Source: Dyella marensis
GTDB lineage: Bacteria; Pseudomonadota; Gammaproteobacteria; Xanthomonadales; Rhodanobacteraceae
Direction of reading: 5' to 3'
DNA length: 64,000 nucleotides
NCBI RefSeq assembly: GCF_900112865.1
Contig: NZ_FONH01000007.1
Coordinates: 62,001-126,000, forward strand
Shown here piece by piece: positions 48,171 to 59,576 of this stretch (its first letter is position 1; the number at the start of each line of letters is the position of its first letter). The position numbers and the translations under genes were made by a program. Under the pieces are notes generated by a model, which was not told the DNA's origin, did no database searches, and saw only the letters and a program-made list of their open reading frames with translations.

Positions 48171-48973
48171 GCGCGGAACTCATCCTTGGCGGCGCGCAGG
48201 GCGGCGAAGCGGGAAACGCGGTCGGCAGCGGCACCGTGGCGCGTGCACCATTGCGCCACGTCGTGGTTGTCGACACGCAGGAAGGGATTGGTCGCCCGCT
48301 CGGTGGCGAGCGCCACCGGCAGCGTCGGCTGCGCCTGTTCGCGCAGTGCGCGCACCTGTTCGACGCGCTGCGCCAGCGCGGCATTGGCCGGTTCCACCGT
48401 CTGCGCGAAGCGTCCGTTGGCGGCGGTGTATTCGTGGGCGCAGCAGACTTTCAGTTCGCCGGGCAGGTCGGCCAGGCGGTCGAGCGAGGCGAGCATCTGC
48501 TGCGGCGTGCCTTCGAACAGGCGGCCGCAGCCCATGCTGAACAGCGTGTCGCCGCACAGCAGCATGCCGGCGCCGACATAGGCGATGTGGCTGCGGGTGT
48601 GGCCGGGAATCTCCAGCACGCGGAACCGCGCCGAGGGCTGCGCGATGGTCACCTCGTCGCCGTCGGCGACCGCCTGCGTGACATGCCCGATGCGCTCGTC
48701 GCGCGGCGCGTACACCGGCACCGGCCCGTGCGCGAGCAAGTCGGCGACGCCGCCGATATGGTCGTTATGGTGATGCGTGAGCAGGATCGCGCGCAGCCGC
48801 AGTCCGCGCCGGTCCAGCGCGGCTTCGATCGGTGCGGCTTCGCCAGGGTCGACCACGATCGCGTCGCCGGCATCGTCGTACAGCAGCCAGATGTAATTGT
48901 CGGCGAGCGCCGGTACCGGTACGACGTGCAAGGGGTGACTCCACTGCGGTTTCGTATCGACTGGCGCAGGCAT
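48167..48973 (-). CDS. gloB: Hydroxyacylglutathione hydrolase (glyoxalase II)
   Basis: GloB hydrolyses S-lactoylglutathione to lactate and glutathione, the second step of methylglyoxal removal. The 268-residue metallo-beta-lactamase-fold protein has the metal motif THHHNDHIGG at about residue 66, further ligands in IPGHTRSHIAY and CGDTLFSMGCGRLFEG, and CCAHEYTAANGRFA. C-terminal glutathione-binding residues are in ATNPFLRVDN. ATG at 48971-48973; the longer frame to 49165 crosses the divergent promoter. It faces the methyltransferase-rnhA-dnaQ operon, the same neighbourhood as in E. coli. Confidence 0.95.
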   Translation of the reverse strand: MPAPVDTKPQWSHPLHVVPVPALADNYIWLLYDDAGDAIVVDPGEAAPIEAALDRRGLRLRAILLTHHHNDHIGGVADLLAHGPVPVYAPRDERIGHVTQAVADGDEVTIAQPSARFRVLEIPGHTRSHIAYVGAGMLLCGDTLFSMGCGRLFEGTPQQMLASLDRLADLPGELKVCCAHEYTAANGRFAQTVEPANAALAQRVEQVRALREQAQPTLPVALATERATNPFLRVDNHDVAQWCTRHGAAADRVSRFAALRAAKDEFRA

Positions 48974-49142
48974 CCGGGCTTGCGCGAAGTGCGGGACTAT
49001 AAAACGGGCCGGAAGGCTGCTCGTTAGCAGGTCGTTAATCGGGCCGGCCCTGTTCAGTCTTGTGGCGCAGTCGGCGGCACCCATGTGAGCAGGGGCAGCG
49101 TTTACACTCTCCGCCTGACCGTTGGCCCCCGATCCCAACCCC

Positions 49143-49835
49143 ATGCCGCAGCGCGATCCTGACATCTACGCCAGTGCGCACCTCCGCCACCTGCTGGCCG
49201 AGGAAGCGGCCGCGATGGCGCCGCTGCTGCAGCGCTGCGCGGGCTCGCACGCGCTGCTGCTGTCGGCGCTGTCGCACGATCACCCGCCGGTGCTGCCCCT
49301 GCTGGGCTTCTGGACGCGCATGCGCCTGCTCGGCAGCCGCTACCAGGGCGACGTGAGGGCCCGCGCGGACGAGCCGCTGCCGTTTGCCGACGACGCCTTC
49401 GGCCTGGTCCTGCTGCGCCACGCGGTGGAAGTGGCGCCGGTGCCGCAGGCGCTGCTGCAGGAAGCCTGCCGCGTGCTGGCGCCGGGCGGCGTGCTGGCCG
49501 TCACCGGCCTGCATCCGCTCAGCGCGTGGCTGCCCTGGGTCTACTGGCAGCGCCGCCACAGCTTCATGCCGGCGCTGACCTCGCCGCTCACGCTGGAGCG
49601 CTGGGTGCGGGCAGGGGAGCTGGACATCGAGCGGGTCGAGCGGGTGGGGCACGTCTGGCCGAATGCCGGGGCGAAGGCCCGCGGCGCGCATCCGCTGGGC
49701 GGCGCCTACCTGCTGATCGCGCGCAAGAACCGCCGCGTGGCGGTGCTGCCCAAGCTCAAGCCGGCGCTGGTGCCCGCGCCGGTCAATGTGAAACTGGCAC
49801 CCGGGGCGAGGCGCGGTACCTCGGCCGATGCATGA
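49143..49835 (+). CDS. SAM-dependent methyltransferase-like protein (YafS position)
   Basis: A 230-residue protein of the methyltransferase-11 group. The second half of the fold is clear ([39 protein letters not shown]), but the SAM-binding motif I with its glycines is degenerate ([19 protein letters not shown]), so activity is uncertain. A basic C-terminal tail follows. ATG at 49143 was chosen over 49122. It lies between gloB and rnhA as yafS does in E. coli, and 22 bases before the rnhA start used here. Confidence 0.82.
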   Translation: MPQRDPDIYASAHLRHLLAEEAAAMAPLLQRCAGSHALLLSALSHDHPPVLPLLGFWTRMRLLGSRYQGDVRARADEPLPFADDAFGLVLLRHAVEVAPVPQALLQEACRVLAPGGVLAVTGLHPLSAWLPWVYWQRRHSFMPALTSPLTLERWVRAGELDIERVERVGHVWPNAGAKARGAHPLGGAYLLIARKNRRVAVLPKLKPALVPAPVNVKLAPGARRGTSADA

Positions 49836-49857
49836 CTCTCGAACGACGCAGGTAACG

Positions 49858-50301
49858 ATGACCGAAGTGGAAGCTTTTACCGACGGCGCATGCCTCGGCA
49901 ATCCGGGGCCGGGCGGCTGGGCCGCCCTGTTGCGCGCCAAGGGGACGGAACGCCTGATCTCAGGCGGTGAGCCGGATACCACCAACAATCGCATGGAGCT
50001 GATGGCGGCGATCGCTGCGCTGGAAGCACTCACGCGCCCGTGCAAGGTCACGCTGACCACCGACTCGCGCTATGTGATGCAAGGCATCGAGGAATGGGTG
50101 CCGAAGTGGCGCGCCAACGGCTGGAAGACCGCCGACAAGAAGCCGGTGAAGAACCAGGACCTGTGGCAGCGCCTGTCCGCCGCCACGGCGACGCATCAGC
50201 TGCGCTGGCAGTGGGTGCGTGGCCATAATGGCCATGTGGAGAACGAGCGCGTCGACGTGGCCGCGCGCGAACAGGCCGAGCAGTACAGGAGCACCCGATG
50301 A
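49858..50301 (+). CDS. rnhA: Ribonuclease HI
   Basis: RNase HI cuts the RNA strand of RNA-DNA hybrids. The 147-residue protein has the four catalytic acids in [18 protein letters not shown] (Asp), [16 protein letters not shown] (Glu), [11 protein letters not shown] (Asp) and the late Asp in [12 protein letters not shown], plus the basic protrusion [14 protein letters not shown]. The ATG at 49858 (AGGT upstream) gives the standard length; an in-frame ATG at 49828 would overlap the upstream gene. Its stop overlaps the dnaQ ATG (ATGA). Confidence 0.96.
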   Translation: MTEVEAFTDGACLGNPGPGGWAALLRAKGTERLISGGEPDTTNNRMELMAAIAALEALTRPCKVTLTTDSRYVMQGIEEWVPKWRANGWKTADKKPVKNQDLWQRLSAATATHQLRWQWVRGHNGHVENERVDVAAREQAEQYRSTR

Positions 50302-51038
50302 GGCAGATCGTCCTCGATACCGAAACCACCGGCCTGGAAGTCCGCCAGGGCCACCGCCTGATCGAAATCGCCTGCATCGAGATGATCGAGCGGCGCCCGA
50401 CCGGCCGGCATTACCAGACCTATCTGAATCCGGATCGCCTGATCGACGAAGGCGCCAAGCAGGTCACCGGCATCGAGGACGAATTCCTGCTCGACAAGCC
50501 GCGCTTCGCCGACGTGGTGCACGAGTTCCTCGCCTTCATCGACGGCGCCGAGCTGATCATCCATAACGCGACCTTCGACATCGGCTTCCTCGATGCCGAA
50601 CTGGCGCGCCTGGACGGCAACTATGGCCGCATCGCCGACCGCTGCACGGTGATCGATACCCTGGTGATGGCGCGCGAGCGTTTCCCCGGCCAGCGCAACA
50701 GCCTCGACGCGCTGTGCAAGCGTCTGGGCGTGGACAACTCCGCGCGCGACCTGCACGGCGGCCTGATCGACTCGCAGCTGCTGGCCGAGGTCTATCTGTA
50801 CATGACCTCGGGCCAGGTCGCGCTCGACCTGGCGTTCGAGAGCGCACCGGAACAGAAGGGTTCCGCGCAGGTGGTCATGCCGGCGGTGCTGAGCCGGCGG
50901 CCGAAGGTGCTGCATGCCAGCACCGACGAGCTGGCGGCGCATGAAAAGCGGCTGGATGCGTTGGACAAGAGTGCCGGCGGCGTAAGCATCTGGCGCAAGG
51001 AAGAAGCGCCGGCGGGTGAAGTGGCGGCGGCTGGCTGA
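50298..51038 (+). CDS. dnaQ: DNA polymerase III epsilon subunit (proofreading exonuclease)
   Basis: DnaQ is the 3'-to-5' proofreading subunit of the replicase. The 246-residue protein shows the DEDDh residues in [28 protein letters not shown] and [18 protein letters not shown] likely beta-clamp-binding motif QVALDL follows at about residue 174. The C-terminal [20 protein letters not shown] corresponds to the polymerase-alpha-binding tail. Translationally coupled to rnhA by a four-base overlap. Confidence 0.96.
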   Translation: MRQIVLDTETTGLEVRQGHRLIEIACIEMIERRPTGRHYQTYLNPDRLIDEGAKQVTGIEDEFLLDKPRFADVVHEFLAFIDGAELIIHNATFDIGFLDAELARLDGNYGRIADRCTVIDTLVMARERFPGQRNSLDALCKRLGVDNSARDLHGGLIDSQLLAEVYLYMTSGQVALDLAFESAPEQKGSAQVVMPAVLSRRPKVLHASTDELAAHEKRLDALDKSAGGVSIWRKEEAPAGEVAAAG

Positions 51039-51068
51039 GCTGCGCTGTGCAAAGCCCCGCGGCGAGCC

Positions 51069-51770
51069 TCAGCGGGTCCGCGCGAGAATCACGCTGATAT
51101 TGTCGCTGCCGCCGCCCTCGAGCGCGGCGAGCAGCAGGTGGTCGACGCATTCCTGCGTGGCCAGGTCGCGGCGCTCGACGATGCCGGCGATCGCCGCATC
51201 GCTCACTTCCTCGGTCAGTCCGTCGCTGCACAGCAGGAAGGCCATGCCCGGTTCGAGCCGGCCGCGCGCCAGGCCGATGCGCAGCTGATCCACCGCGGTG
51301 ATGCCCAGCGCCTGGGTGATCACGTTGCGGTGCGGATGGTGCGCGGCCTGGGCCGGATCCAGCGTGCCGGCCGCAACCAGCTCCTGCACCAGCGAATGGT
51401 CGTGGCTGATCTGCTTGAGGCCGTCCTTCCACAGATAGATGCGGCTGTCGCCGACCCACGCCACTTCGTAGCTGCCCGGCCCCAGCCGCAGCGCGGCGAT
51501 GGTGGTGCCCATCGGCAGCGCGTCGCCGTAGCCGCGCGCCTGCGCCATCAGGCGCTCGTCCGCTCCCTTGATCGCCTCGACCAGGCTGTGCCCGCGAGTC
51601 ACCAGATCCGCCACCGCATCGCGCACCAGGGCCGAGGCCACCTCGCCATGCTGATGACCGCCCATGCCGTCGGCGACCAGGAACAGGCCCAGCCCGGCAT
51701 CGGCGTAATAGGTGTCCTCGTTGCGCGCACGCCGCAGGCCGACGTGGGTGCCGTGTCCGAACTCGATCAT
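51069..51770 (-). CDS. PP2C-type serine/threonine protein phosphatase
   Basis: A 233-residue metal-dependent phosphatase. Metal-binding aspartates are in RRARNEDTYYAD, LFLVADGMGGHQHGE, LLCSDGLTEEV and GGGSDNISVIL, the canonical PP2C/PPM set. It is the catalytic domain only, as in the Stp/PrpC group. Start is the ATG at 51768-51770 (MIEFGHGTH), with an ATG two codons upstream (51776) equally possible; neither has a clear ribosome site. No partner kinase is in view. Confidence 0.92.
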   Translation of the reverse strand: MIEFGHGTHVGLRRARNEDTYYADAGLGLFLVADGMGGHQHGEVASALVRDAVADLVTRGHSLVEAIKGADERLMAQARGYGDALPMGTTIAALRLGPGSYEVAWVGDSRIYLWKDGLKQISHDHSLVQELVAAGTLDPAQAAHHPHRNVITQALGITAVDQLRIGLARGRLEPGMAFLLCSDGLTEEVSDAAIAGIVERRDLATQECVDHLLLAALEGGGSDNISVILARTR

Positions 51771-51819
51771 GGGCATCCGGGAGAAAGGTCTGCGCGGAGC
51801 ATGCCCCATGCCCCGATGG

Positions 51820-51848
51820 TTGTCACGATGAACCGCCTCGCGTACAAT
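51820..51848 (+). promoter_or_regulatory. Promoter of tRNA-Ser
   Basis: TTGTCA (-35) and TACAAT (-10) are exactly 17 bases apart; the predicted start is about 28 bases before the tRNA. Confidence 0.8.
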
Positions 51849-51882
51849 CGCCGGCTCGCGCGGACCACCGTGTGACCCCTTT

Positions 51883-52027
<145 letters not shown>

Positions 52028-52033
52028 CAGAGA

Positions 52034-52158
52034 GAACCGGTTACTCGGCGCACAGCGCCGAGTAACCGGTTCGACAAATTCGCCGGGAGCGAATTTGGAC
52101 AGCCGCAGGCTGGCCCCGGAGCGCGCAAGCGCGGAGGGGGGAGGCCCATGGATGGGCC
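52034..52158. repeat. Chain of short perfect hairpins after tRNA-Ser
   Basis: Consecutive dyads follow the terminator: 52034-52072 (18-bp perfect arms GAACCGGTTACTCGGCGC and reverse, loop ACA); 52075-52097 (CAAATTCGC and GCGAATTTG, loop CGGGA); about 52099-52112 (GACAGCC/GGCTGG-type); about 52120-52135 (CGCGC AA GCGCG); 52143-52158 (GGCCCAT GG ATGGGCC). No reading frame here is convincing on either strand. The remainder of the gap to 52262 holds no gene. Confidence 0.85.
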
Positions 52159-52262
52159 GAACAATCCCACCCGCCATGGCGAAGCGCGCCTTACACCGAA
52201 GCCAGCAGACAAACGCTCTTTTCAGAACCCCTTGCGTATCTGGCCACGCAGCAGCGAATTGC

Positions 52263-52937
52263 TTATTCCAACCTGGTCCAATACCGCCCACTCCGCGGCA
52301 AATAGTGCCGATCCGGATCCAACGAAATCGCCACCCTTATCGCCCGCCCCGTGATCTCATCACGCGGAAAAAACCCGTAATACCGCGAATCCCGACTGTT
52401 ATCCCGATTGTCGCCCATCATCAAATACCGACCAGGCGGCACCGTCACCGGTCCGAAGTTGCGATCCGCACTGGCGTTGTATTCCGACCACCGCACCGCA
52501 TGACTGCGCCCGTCGACCTTCTCGCTGACATAGACGGCAGGATCCCACGCATCGTCAGCAATCCCATCGACATGCATCGCCCGGTAATCCGCAAACCGCC
52601 CATTGACGTAAAGCCGATTGCCGCGCAACGCGACCACATCCCCCGGCACACCGACCACCCGCTTCACCAGCCGCTCGCCCGCCTTCTCCGACTCCAGCAC
52701 CACGATGTCGCCACGCGCAGGATCCGCGCGATGCAGCAACGACACATGCGTAAACGGCAGCCGGATGTCATACGCCGCCTTGTCCACCACGATGCGATCG
52801 CCGATGCGGATGGTCGGCTGCATCGAGCCGGTCGGCACCACGTTCCAATCGGCCACCGCGCTGCGGAACACCAGCATGCAGAACATGAAGGCGAAGAAGC
52901 CGCGATTCCTGAGCAGGAATTCCTTGAACCGGCGCAT
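52263..52937 (-). CDS. lepB: Signal peptidase I
   Basis: Signal peptidase I removes signal peptides from exported proteins at the inner membrane. The 224-residue protein has one membrane helix (FFAFMFCMLVFRSAVADW), the catalytic serine in VPTGSMQPTIRIGDRI and the catalytic lysine in ERLVKRVVGVPGD. Box E reads MMGDNRDNSRDSRYYGF. ATG at 52935-52937; the upstream in-frame sequence lacks homology. It is shorter than E. coli LepB and lacks the second membrane helix. Not linked to lepA or rnc here, so it may be a second or relocated copy. Confidence 0.93.
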   Translation of the reverse strand: MRRFKEFLLRNRGFFAFMFCMLVFRSAVADWNVVPTGSMQPTIRIGDRIVVDKAAYDIRLPFTHVSLLHRADPARGDIVVLESEKAGERLVKRVVGVPGDVVALRGNRLYVNGRFADYRAMHVDGIADDAWDPAVYVSEKVDGRSHAVRWSEYNASADRNFGPVTVPPGRYLMMGDNRDNSRDSRYYGFFPRDEITGRAIRVAISLDPDRHYLPRSGRYWTRLE

Positions 52938-53019
52938 GATCGTTCCCCTGGCATGAGGCCTCAGCGGCCCATGCGGGAAGACCGGCGGATGCCGGTGAAG
53001 TTCCGGCCGGGCGCCAGGC

Positions 53020-53053
53020 AAAAAAAGGGGCGGTGATCGCCACCGCCCCTTTC
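53020..53053 (-). terminator. Terminator of ppsA
   Basis: GGGGCGGTG and CACCGCCCC pair around a five-base loop; on the minus strand the stem is followed by seven T. Confidence 0.9.
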
Positions 53054-53073
53054 AAGGTCCTGCCGCAAAAGCT

Positions 53074-55461
<2,388 letters not shown>

Positions 55462-55690
55462 GGGAGTCTCCTTAAGAGCTCTGTATTAGGGGAAAACCGG
55501 TAGGGGGAGCGGCCAAAAATCGGCCGCAAAGAACTGGTATTGTCCGCCGCCGATGGTGCACGGCACAAGAAGACCATTGCCGCCCACTGCCGCGCCAACT
55601 GCATACCAGTCAGGCGAGGGTCAAGCAAAGACAGGGATTCGTGCTTGCGCTAAGGTGGCGCCCAACTTTTCCGGGCCCGGTGGAACAGGT

Positions 55691-56506
55691 ATGCGGCGTA
55701 CCGTTTTTTACATCTCCGATTCCACTGGTATTACAGCGGAGACGATCGGCAACAGCATCCTGGCCCAGTTCGAGGGCGTGCAGTTCGACAAGCATCGCCT
55801 GCCGTTCGTGGACGATGCGCAAAAGGCCGAGGCCGCCGCGCTGCGCATCAAGACGCGCTTCGCCCAGAGCGGCGAGCGGCCGATCGTGGTCAACACCATG
55901 GCCTCGCGCGACCTGTGCGACATCGTGGCGGCGAGCGGGGCGCTGATGCTGGACGTGTTCGCGCCGTTCATCGGCACGCTGGAAGAAGAGCTCGGCGCCA
56001 AGCGCTCGGGCGCGGTGAACCGCTCGCATGGTTTGGTCGATTTCGACAAGTACGAGGCGCGCATCAACGCCACCAACTACGCGCTGTCCCATGACGACGG
56101 CATCGACGTGGACTATGCCCAGGCCGATCTGATCCTGGTCGGCGTGTCCCGTTCGGGCAAGACCCCGACCTGCCTGTACATGGCCTTGCATTACGGGGTG
56201 AGCGCCGCCAACTATCCCCTGACCGACGACGACCTCGACAAGCTGGAGCTTCCGGCGCGCCTGCGTCCCTACCGGGACCGGCTGTTCGGCCTCACCATCG
56301 ACCCGCAGCGCCTGGCGCAGATCCGCGAACAGCGGCGCGCCGGCAGCCGTTATGCGACGCTGCAGCAGTGCCGGTGGGAGCTGGAACAGGCCGAGAAGCT
56401 GATGCGGCGCGAAGGCATTCCCAGCCTCAACACCACCCACGTGTCGATCGAGGAAATCGCCAGCAAGATCCTTGACCGCTTCGGTATCGAGCGGACCATG
56501 TTCTGA
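55691..56506 (+). CDS. ppsR: PEP synthase regulatory protein (bifunctional kinase/pyrophosphorylase)
   Basis: PpsR inactivates PpsA by ADP-dependent phosphorylation of a threonine and reactivates it by phosphate-dependent dephosphorylation. The 271-residue DUF299-family protein has FYISDSTGITAETIGNSILAQ at the N-terminus and the P-loop GVSRSGKTPTCLYMA at about residues 151-165. It ends with TTHVSIEEIASKILDRFGIE. ATG at 55691 was chosen because homology starts exactly there. The divergent arrangement with ppsA supports the target. Confidence 0.95.
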   Translation: MRRTVFYISDSTGITAETIGNSILAQFEGVQFDKHRLPFVDDAQKAEAAALRIKTRFAQSGERPIVVNTMASRDLCDIVAASGALMLDVFAPFIGTLEEELGAKRSGAVNRSHGLVDFDKYEARINATNYALSHDDGIDVDYAQADLILVGVSRSGKTPTCLYMALHYGVSAANYPLTDDDLDKLELPARLRPYRDRLFGLTIDPQRLAQIREQRRAGSRYATLQQCRWELEQAEKLMRREGIPSLNTTHVSIEEIASKILDRFGIERTMF

Positions 56507-56531
56507 AGTCAACGGAGTACCCACCGCCGCT

Positions 56532-57032
56532 ATGAGTGCCGTGCTGGACAGTCGCCAGTCCCTGCTGCCGGATCGCTTCGGCTTCCTGATGGGACTGTAT
56601 GCGGAGAACTACCATCGCCTGGCGCACCTGTTCGCACCGCACGAACTGGCGCCAGGCTTCTATGTGTCGAGCGTGGACGACGGGCTGGACGTGCGCCTGC
56701 AGGTGCAGGAGCGCCATCCCTATACGCTGGAACTGGAACTGACCTACGACTTTGTCGATGCCAACACCGGGCATCCGTCGCCCTCGGCGCAGCTGCGCAT
56801 GTACACCGACGCGCATGTGGCCGAGGCGCTGCATTGCCATCCGGGCCGCCATCTGTGGCAGGTGCTCGGGCCGTTCCCGCCGGCCCACACGGTGCTGCAG
56901 CATCGCCTGCGCATGAACGGGTTTCTCTCGCGCTGGCTGGAATACCTGGCCGAGCAGGGGCATTCGCGCGGCACGCTGGAACCGATGGAGCAGCACCGGC
57001 CGGTGGACTTGCCGCCGGGACACGAGCTGTAA
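56532..57032 (+). CDS. DUF1249 family protein (YqiB-like)
   Basis: A 166-residue cytoplasmic protein with the DUF1249 pattern: LMGLYAENYHRLAHLF near the N-terminus, TLELELTYDF in the core and ARLYTDAHVAEAL-like QLRMYTDAHVAEALHCHPGR, then NGFLSRWLEYLAEQGHS. The function of this family is unknown. ATG at 56532, 25 bases after ppsR, so it may share that transcript. It is followed by a terminator that serves the opposing tRNA operon. Confidence 0.85.
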   Translation: MSAVLDSRQSLLPDRFGFLMGLYAENYHRLAHLFAPHELAPGFYVSSVDDGLDVRLQVQERHPYTLELELTYDFVDANTGHPSPSAQLRMYTDAHVAEALHCHPGRHLWQVLGPFPPAHTVLQHRLRMNGFLSRWLEYLAEQGHSRGTLEPMEQHRPVDLPPGHEL

Positions 57033-57075
57033 GGCTTCGGTTTGCCGGGGAAGGGCATTGGCCGAAGCGCAGGCA

Positions 57076-57102
57076 ACAAAAAACCCGCGCGAGGCGGGTT
57101 CC
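57076..57102 (-). terminator. Terminator of the tRNA-Ala/Glu/Asp operon
   Basis: AACCCGC and GCGGGTT pair around a short loop; on the minus strand TTTTTT follows. It lies ten bases after the tRNA-Asp 3' end. Confidence 0.88.
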
Positions 57103-57111
57103 TTGGAAAAG

Positions 57112-57188
57112 TGGCGGAGCGGACGGGACTCGAACCCGCGACCTCCGGCGTGACAGGCCAGCATTCTAACCGACTGAACTACCGCTCC
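57112..57188 (-). tRNA. tRNA-Asp (GUC)
   Basis: A 77-nt cloverleaf with encoded CCA, same sequence as the tRNA-Asp at 43715. Last gene of the three-tRNA operon. Confidence 0.96.
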
Positions 57189-57276
57189 GCATTTTCGAAC
57201 AGCTGAAACCAGTAAAACCAAGAGGCCCCTGATTCCCAACTTGCCGTTGCCGCTTTCGAAGCAACCGGTTTGAAGC

Positions 57277-57352
57277 TGGCGTCCCCACGGGGATTCGAAC
57301 CCCGGTCGCCACCGTGAAAGGGTGATGTCCTAGGCCTCTAGACGATGGGGAC
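57277..57352 (-). tRNA. tRNA-Glu (UUC)
   Basis: A 76-nt cloverleaf with encoded CCA; anticodon loop CTTTCAC gives UUC. Middle gene of the operon. Confidence 0.96.
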
Positions 57353-57367
57353 GTGATCTAAAATATT

Positions 57368-57443
57368 TGGTGGAGCCAGGCGGGATCGAACCGCCGACCT
57401 CCTGCATGCCATGCAGGCGCTCTCCCAGCTGAGCTATGGCCCC
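57368..57443 (-). tRNA. tRNA-Ala (GGC)
   Basis: A 76-nt cloverleaf with encoded CCA; anticodon loop ATGGCAT gives GGC. The G3-U70 identity pair is present. First gene of the operon. Confidence 0.96.
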
Positions 57444-57461
57444 ACTGCTGTGGAGCCCGAA

Positions 57462-57490
57462 AGAATAAATAGGGTTCGGAGTTTCGTCAA
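57462..57490 (-). promoter_or_regulatory. Promoter of the tRNA-Ala/Glu/Asp operon
   Basis: Minus-strand TTGACG (-35) and TATTCT (-10) are 17 bases apart, followed by a G/C-containing discriminator (TTCGGGC), as expected for a stringently controlled stable-RNA promoter. Confidence 0.82.
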
Positions 57491-57636
57491 GCGTCCGCCC
57501 GGAAAATTTTTCACAAATGTTTCGCTTCGTGTGTCGGCGGGGGACTCGGCATGACATGCGCACGGAGGCGGGGCGCTTAAGGGTGCACGCCCGGCGTCCG
57601 CGTGTAGTCTTGCGATGACTCGACACGGAAGCCTCC

Positions 57637-59403
57637 ATGCACGATCTGCACTTCATCCAGGACCTCGCCACGGTGATGCTGGTCGCCGGCCTCACCACGG
57701 TGATTTTCCAGCGGCTGCGCCAGCCGGTGGTGCTCGGCTACATCATCGCCGGCGTGCTGGTCGGGCCCTACACGTCGCCGGTGATCTTCATCCACGACGA
57801 GGACACCATCCGCACGCTGTCCGAGCTGGGCATGATCCTGCTGCTGTTCGCGCTGGGCCTGGAATTCAGCCTCAAGAAGCTGCGCGCGGTGGGCGGCGCG
57901 GCGCTGGTGGCGGCGCTGTGCGAGATCGTGCTGATGGTGTGGATCGGCTACGAGATCGGCCGCTTCTTCGGCTGGACGCCGATGGACTCGATGTTCCTCG
58001 GCGCCATGCTGTCGATCTCCTCCACCACCATCATCATGAAGGCGCTGGACGACCTCGACCTCAAGCGCGAACGCTTCGCGCAGCTGATCTTCGGCATCCT
58101 GATCATCGAGGACGTGCTCGCCGTGGTGCTGATGGCCCTGCTCACCGGCATCGCCAGCACCGGCGACCTGGAGGCAGGGCAGGCGATGGAAGCGATCGGA
58201 CGCCTGATGCTGTTCATGGTGGTCTCGCTGGTGGTGGGCCTGCTGCTGGTGCCGCGGGTGGTGGACTACATCGCGCGGGTGGCCCGCGACGACGTGCTGC
58301 TGGTGGCGGTGCTGGGCCTGTGTTTCGGCTTCTGCCTGCTGGTGACGGAGATGGGCTACAGCGTCGCGCTGGGCGCCTTCCTGATCGGCGCGATCGTCGG
58401 CGAATCGGACAACGTGGCGCGGGTGGAGCGCATCATCACGCCGGTGCGCGACATGTTCAGTGCGGTGTTCTTCGTCGCCATCGGCATGCTGATCGATCCC
58501 GCATTGCTGGCGCAGTACGCGCTGCCGATCACTGTGGTCACCATCGTAGTGGTGCTGGGCAAGGTGATCACCTGCAGCTTCGGTACCTTCGTCGCAGGCA
58601 ACGGCGGGCGCACCTCGCTGCGCGTGGGCATGGGCCTGGCGCAGATCGGCGAGTTCTCGTTCGTGATCGCTTCGCTGGGCCTGACCTTGAAGGTAACCAG
58701 CAGCTTTCTCTATCCGGTCGCGGTGGCGGTGTCGGCCATCACCACCTTCCTTACGCCGTACCTGATCCGCGCGGCCGATCCGCTTGCCGGCTTCCTCGGC
58801 CGGCGCGTGCCGGCCGGCGTCAGCGGCATGTTCACTGCCTATACCGACTGGATGGGCAACCTGAGCCTCAGCGGCCAGGGCGCCATCGTGATGAAGATGA
58901 TCCGCCGCCTGGTGTGGCACGTGATCATCAACATGATGCTGGTGGTGGCGGTGTTCCTGATCATGGCCTACCTGTATCGCCGGCAGTTCTTCCATTGGGA
59001 GTGGTTGAACCATCGCCCGCTGGTCGAGCGCTCGGTGGCGTGGTCGATCGCGGCGCTGCTGTCGCTGCCGATGATCGTCGCGGCGTACCGCAAGGCGGCC
59101 GCACTGGGCATGCTGCTGGCGGAGCTGAGCATTCCGGAACGCGTGGGCGGTGCACTCAACGTCAAGATCCGCTCGGTGTTGGCACGACTCGTGCCATTGG
59201 CCGCGATGTGGGTGCTCGGCCTGCTGGTGGCGGCGCTGGCCTCGACCATCCTGCCCCCGCGGGAAGTGGCGCTGGTGCTGGTTCTGGTGGGCCTGGCGCT
59301 GACCTGGCTGCTGTGGCGCGTGCTGGTCCAGGTGCATGCGCGTCTGCAGGCCGCGCTGCGGGATACGCTCGAACGCGACGGGCGACCGAATGGTCATTCG
59401 TGA
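57637..59403 (+). CDS. CPA2-family cation:proton antiporter (Kef-like, no RCK domain)
   Basis: A 588-residue inner-membrane antiporter. The CPA2 core is clear: PVVLGYIIAGVLVGPYTSP, ELGMILLLFALGLEFSLKKL, AMLSISSTTIIMKAL, the ion-site region FGILIIEDVLAVVLMALL, and GMGLAQIGEFSFVIASLGL. Unlike KefB/KefC there is no nucleotide-binding RCK (TrkA-N) domain; the last 170 residues contain three to four more helices instead (IINMMLVVAVFLIMAYLY, LVPLAAMWVLGLLVAALAS, LVLVLVGLALTWLLW). ATG at 57637. Substrate (K+ or Na+) unknown. Confidence 0.9.
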   Translation: MHDLHFIQDLATVMLVAGLTTVIFQRLRQPVVLGYIIAGVLVGPYTSPVIFIHDEDTIRTLSELGMILLLFALGLEFSLKKLRAVGGAALVAALCEIVLMVWIGYEIGRFFGWTPMDSMFLGAMLSISSTTIIMKALDDLDLKRERFAQLIFGILIIEDVLAVVLMALLTGIASTGDLEAGQAMEAIGRLMLFMVVSLVVGLLLVPRVVDYIARVARDDVLLVAVLGLCFGFCLLVTEMGYSVALGAFLIGAIVGESDNVARVERIITPVRDMFSAVFFVAIGMLIDPALLAQYALPITVVTIVVVLGKVITCSFGTFVAGNGGRTSLRVGMGLAQIGEFSFVIASLGLTLKVTSSFLYPVAVAVSAITTFLTPYLIRAADPLAGFLGRRVPAGVSGMFTAYTDWMGNLSLSGQGAIVMKMIRRLVWHVIINMMLVVAVFLIMAYLYRRQFFHWEWLNHRPLVERSVAWSIAALLSLPMIVAAYRKAAALGMLLAELSIPERVGGALNVKIRSVLARLVPLAAMWVLGLLVAALASTILPPREVALVLVLVGLALTWLLWRVLVQVHARLQAALRDTLERDGRPNGHS

Positions 59404-59576
59404 AGAAAATCGCAAAATGCCACGATGTCATGCGCTTTGAACCTTTATATGGCCTGATGGTCGACGTTCGACATCGTTGCTAAGACCGGGAAGGCGCCTC
59501 ACAATGCGTGGCGCTGCCTCCAATGGGGAGGCCCGTCCGGTGAGCACCGGGACATCCAAAAACGAGGGAGTTTCAA

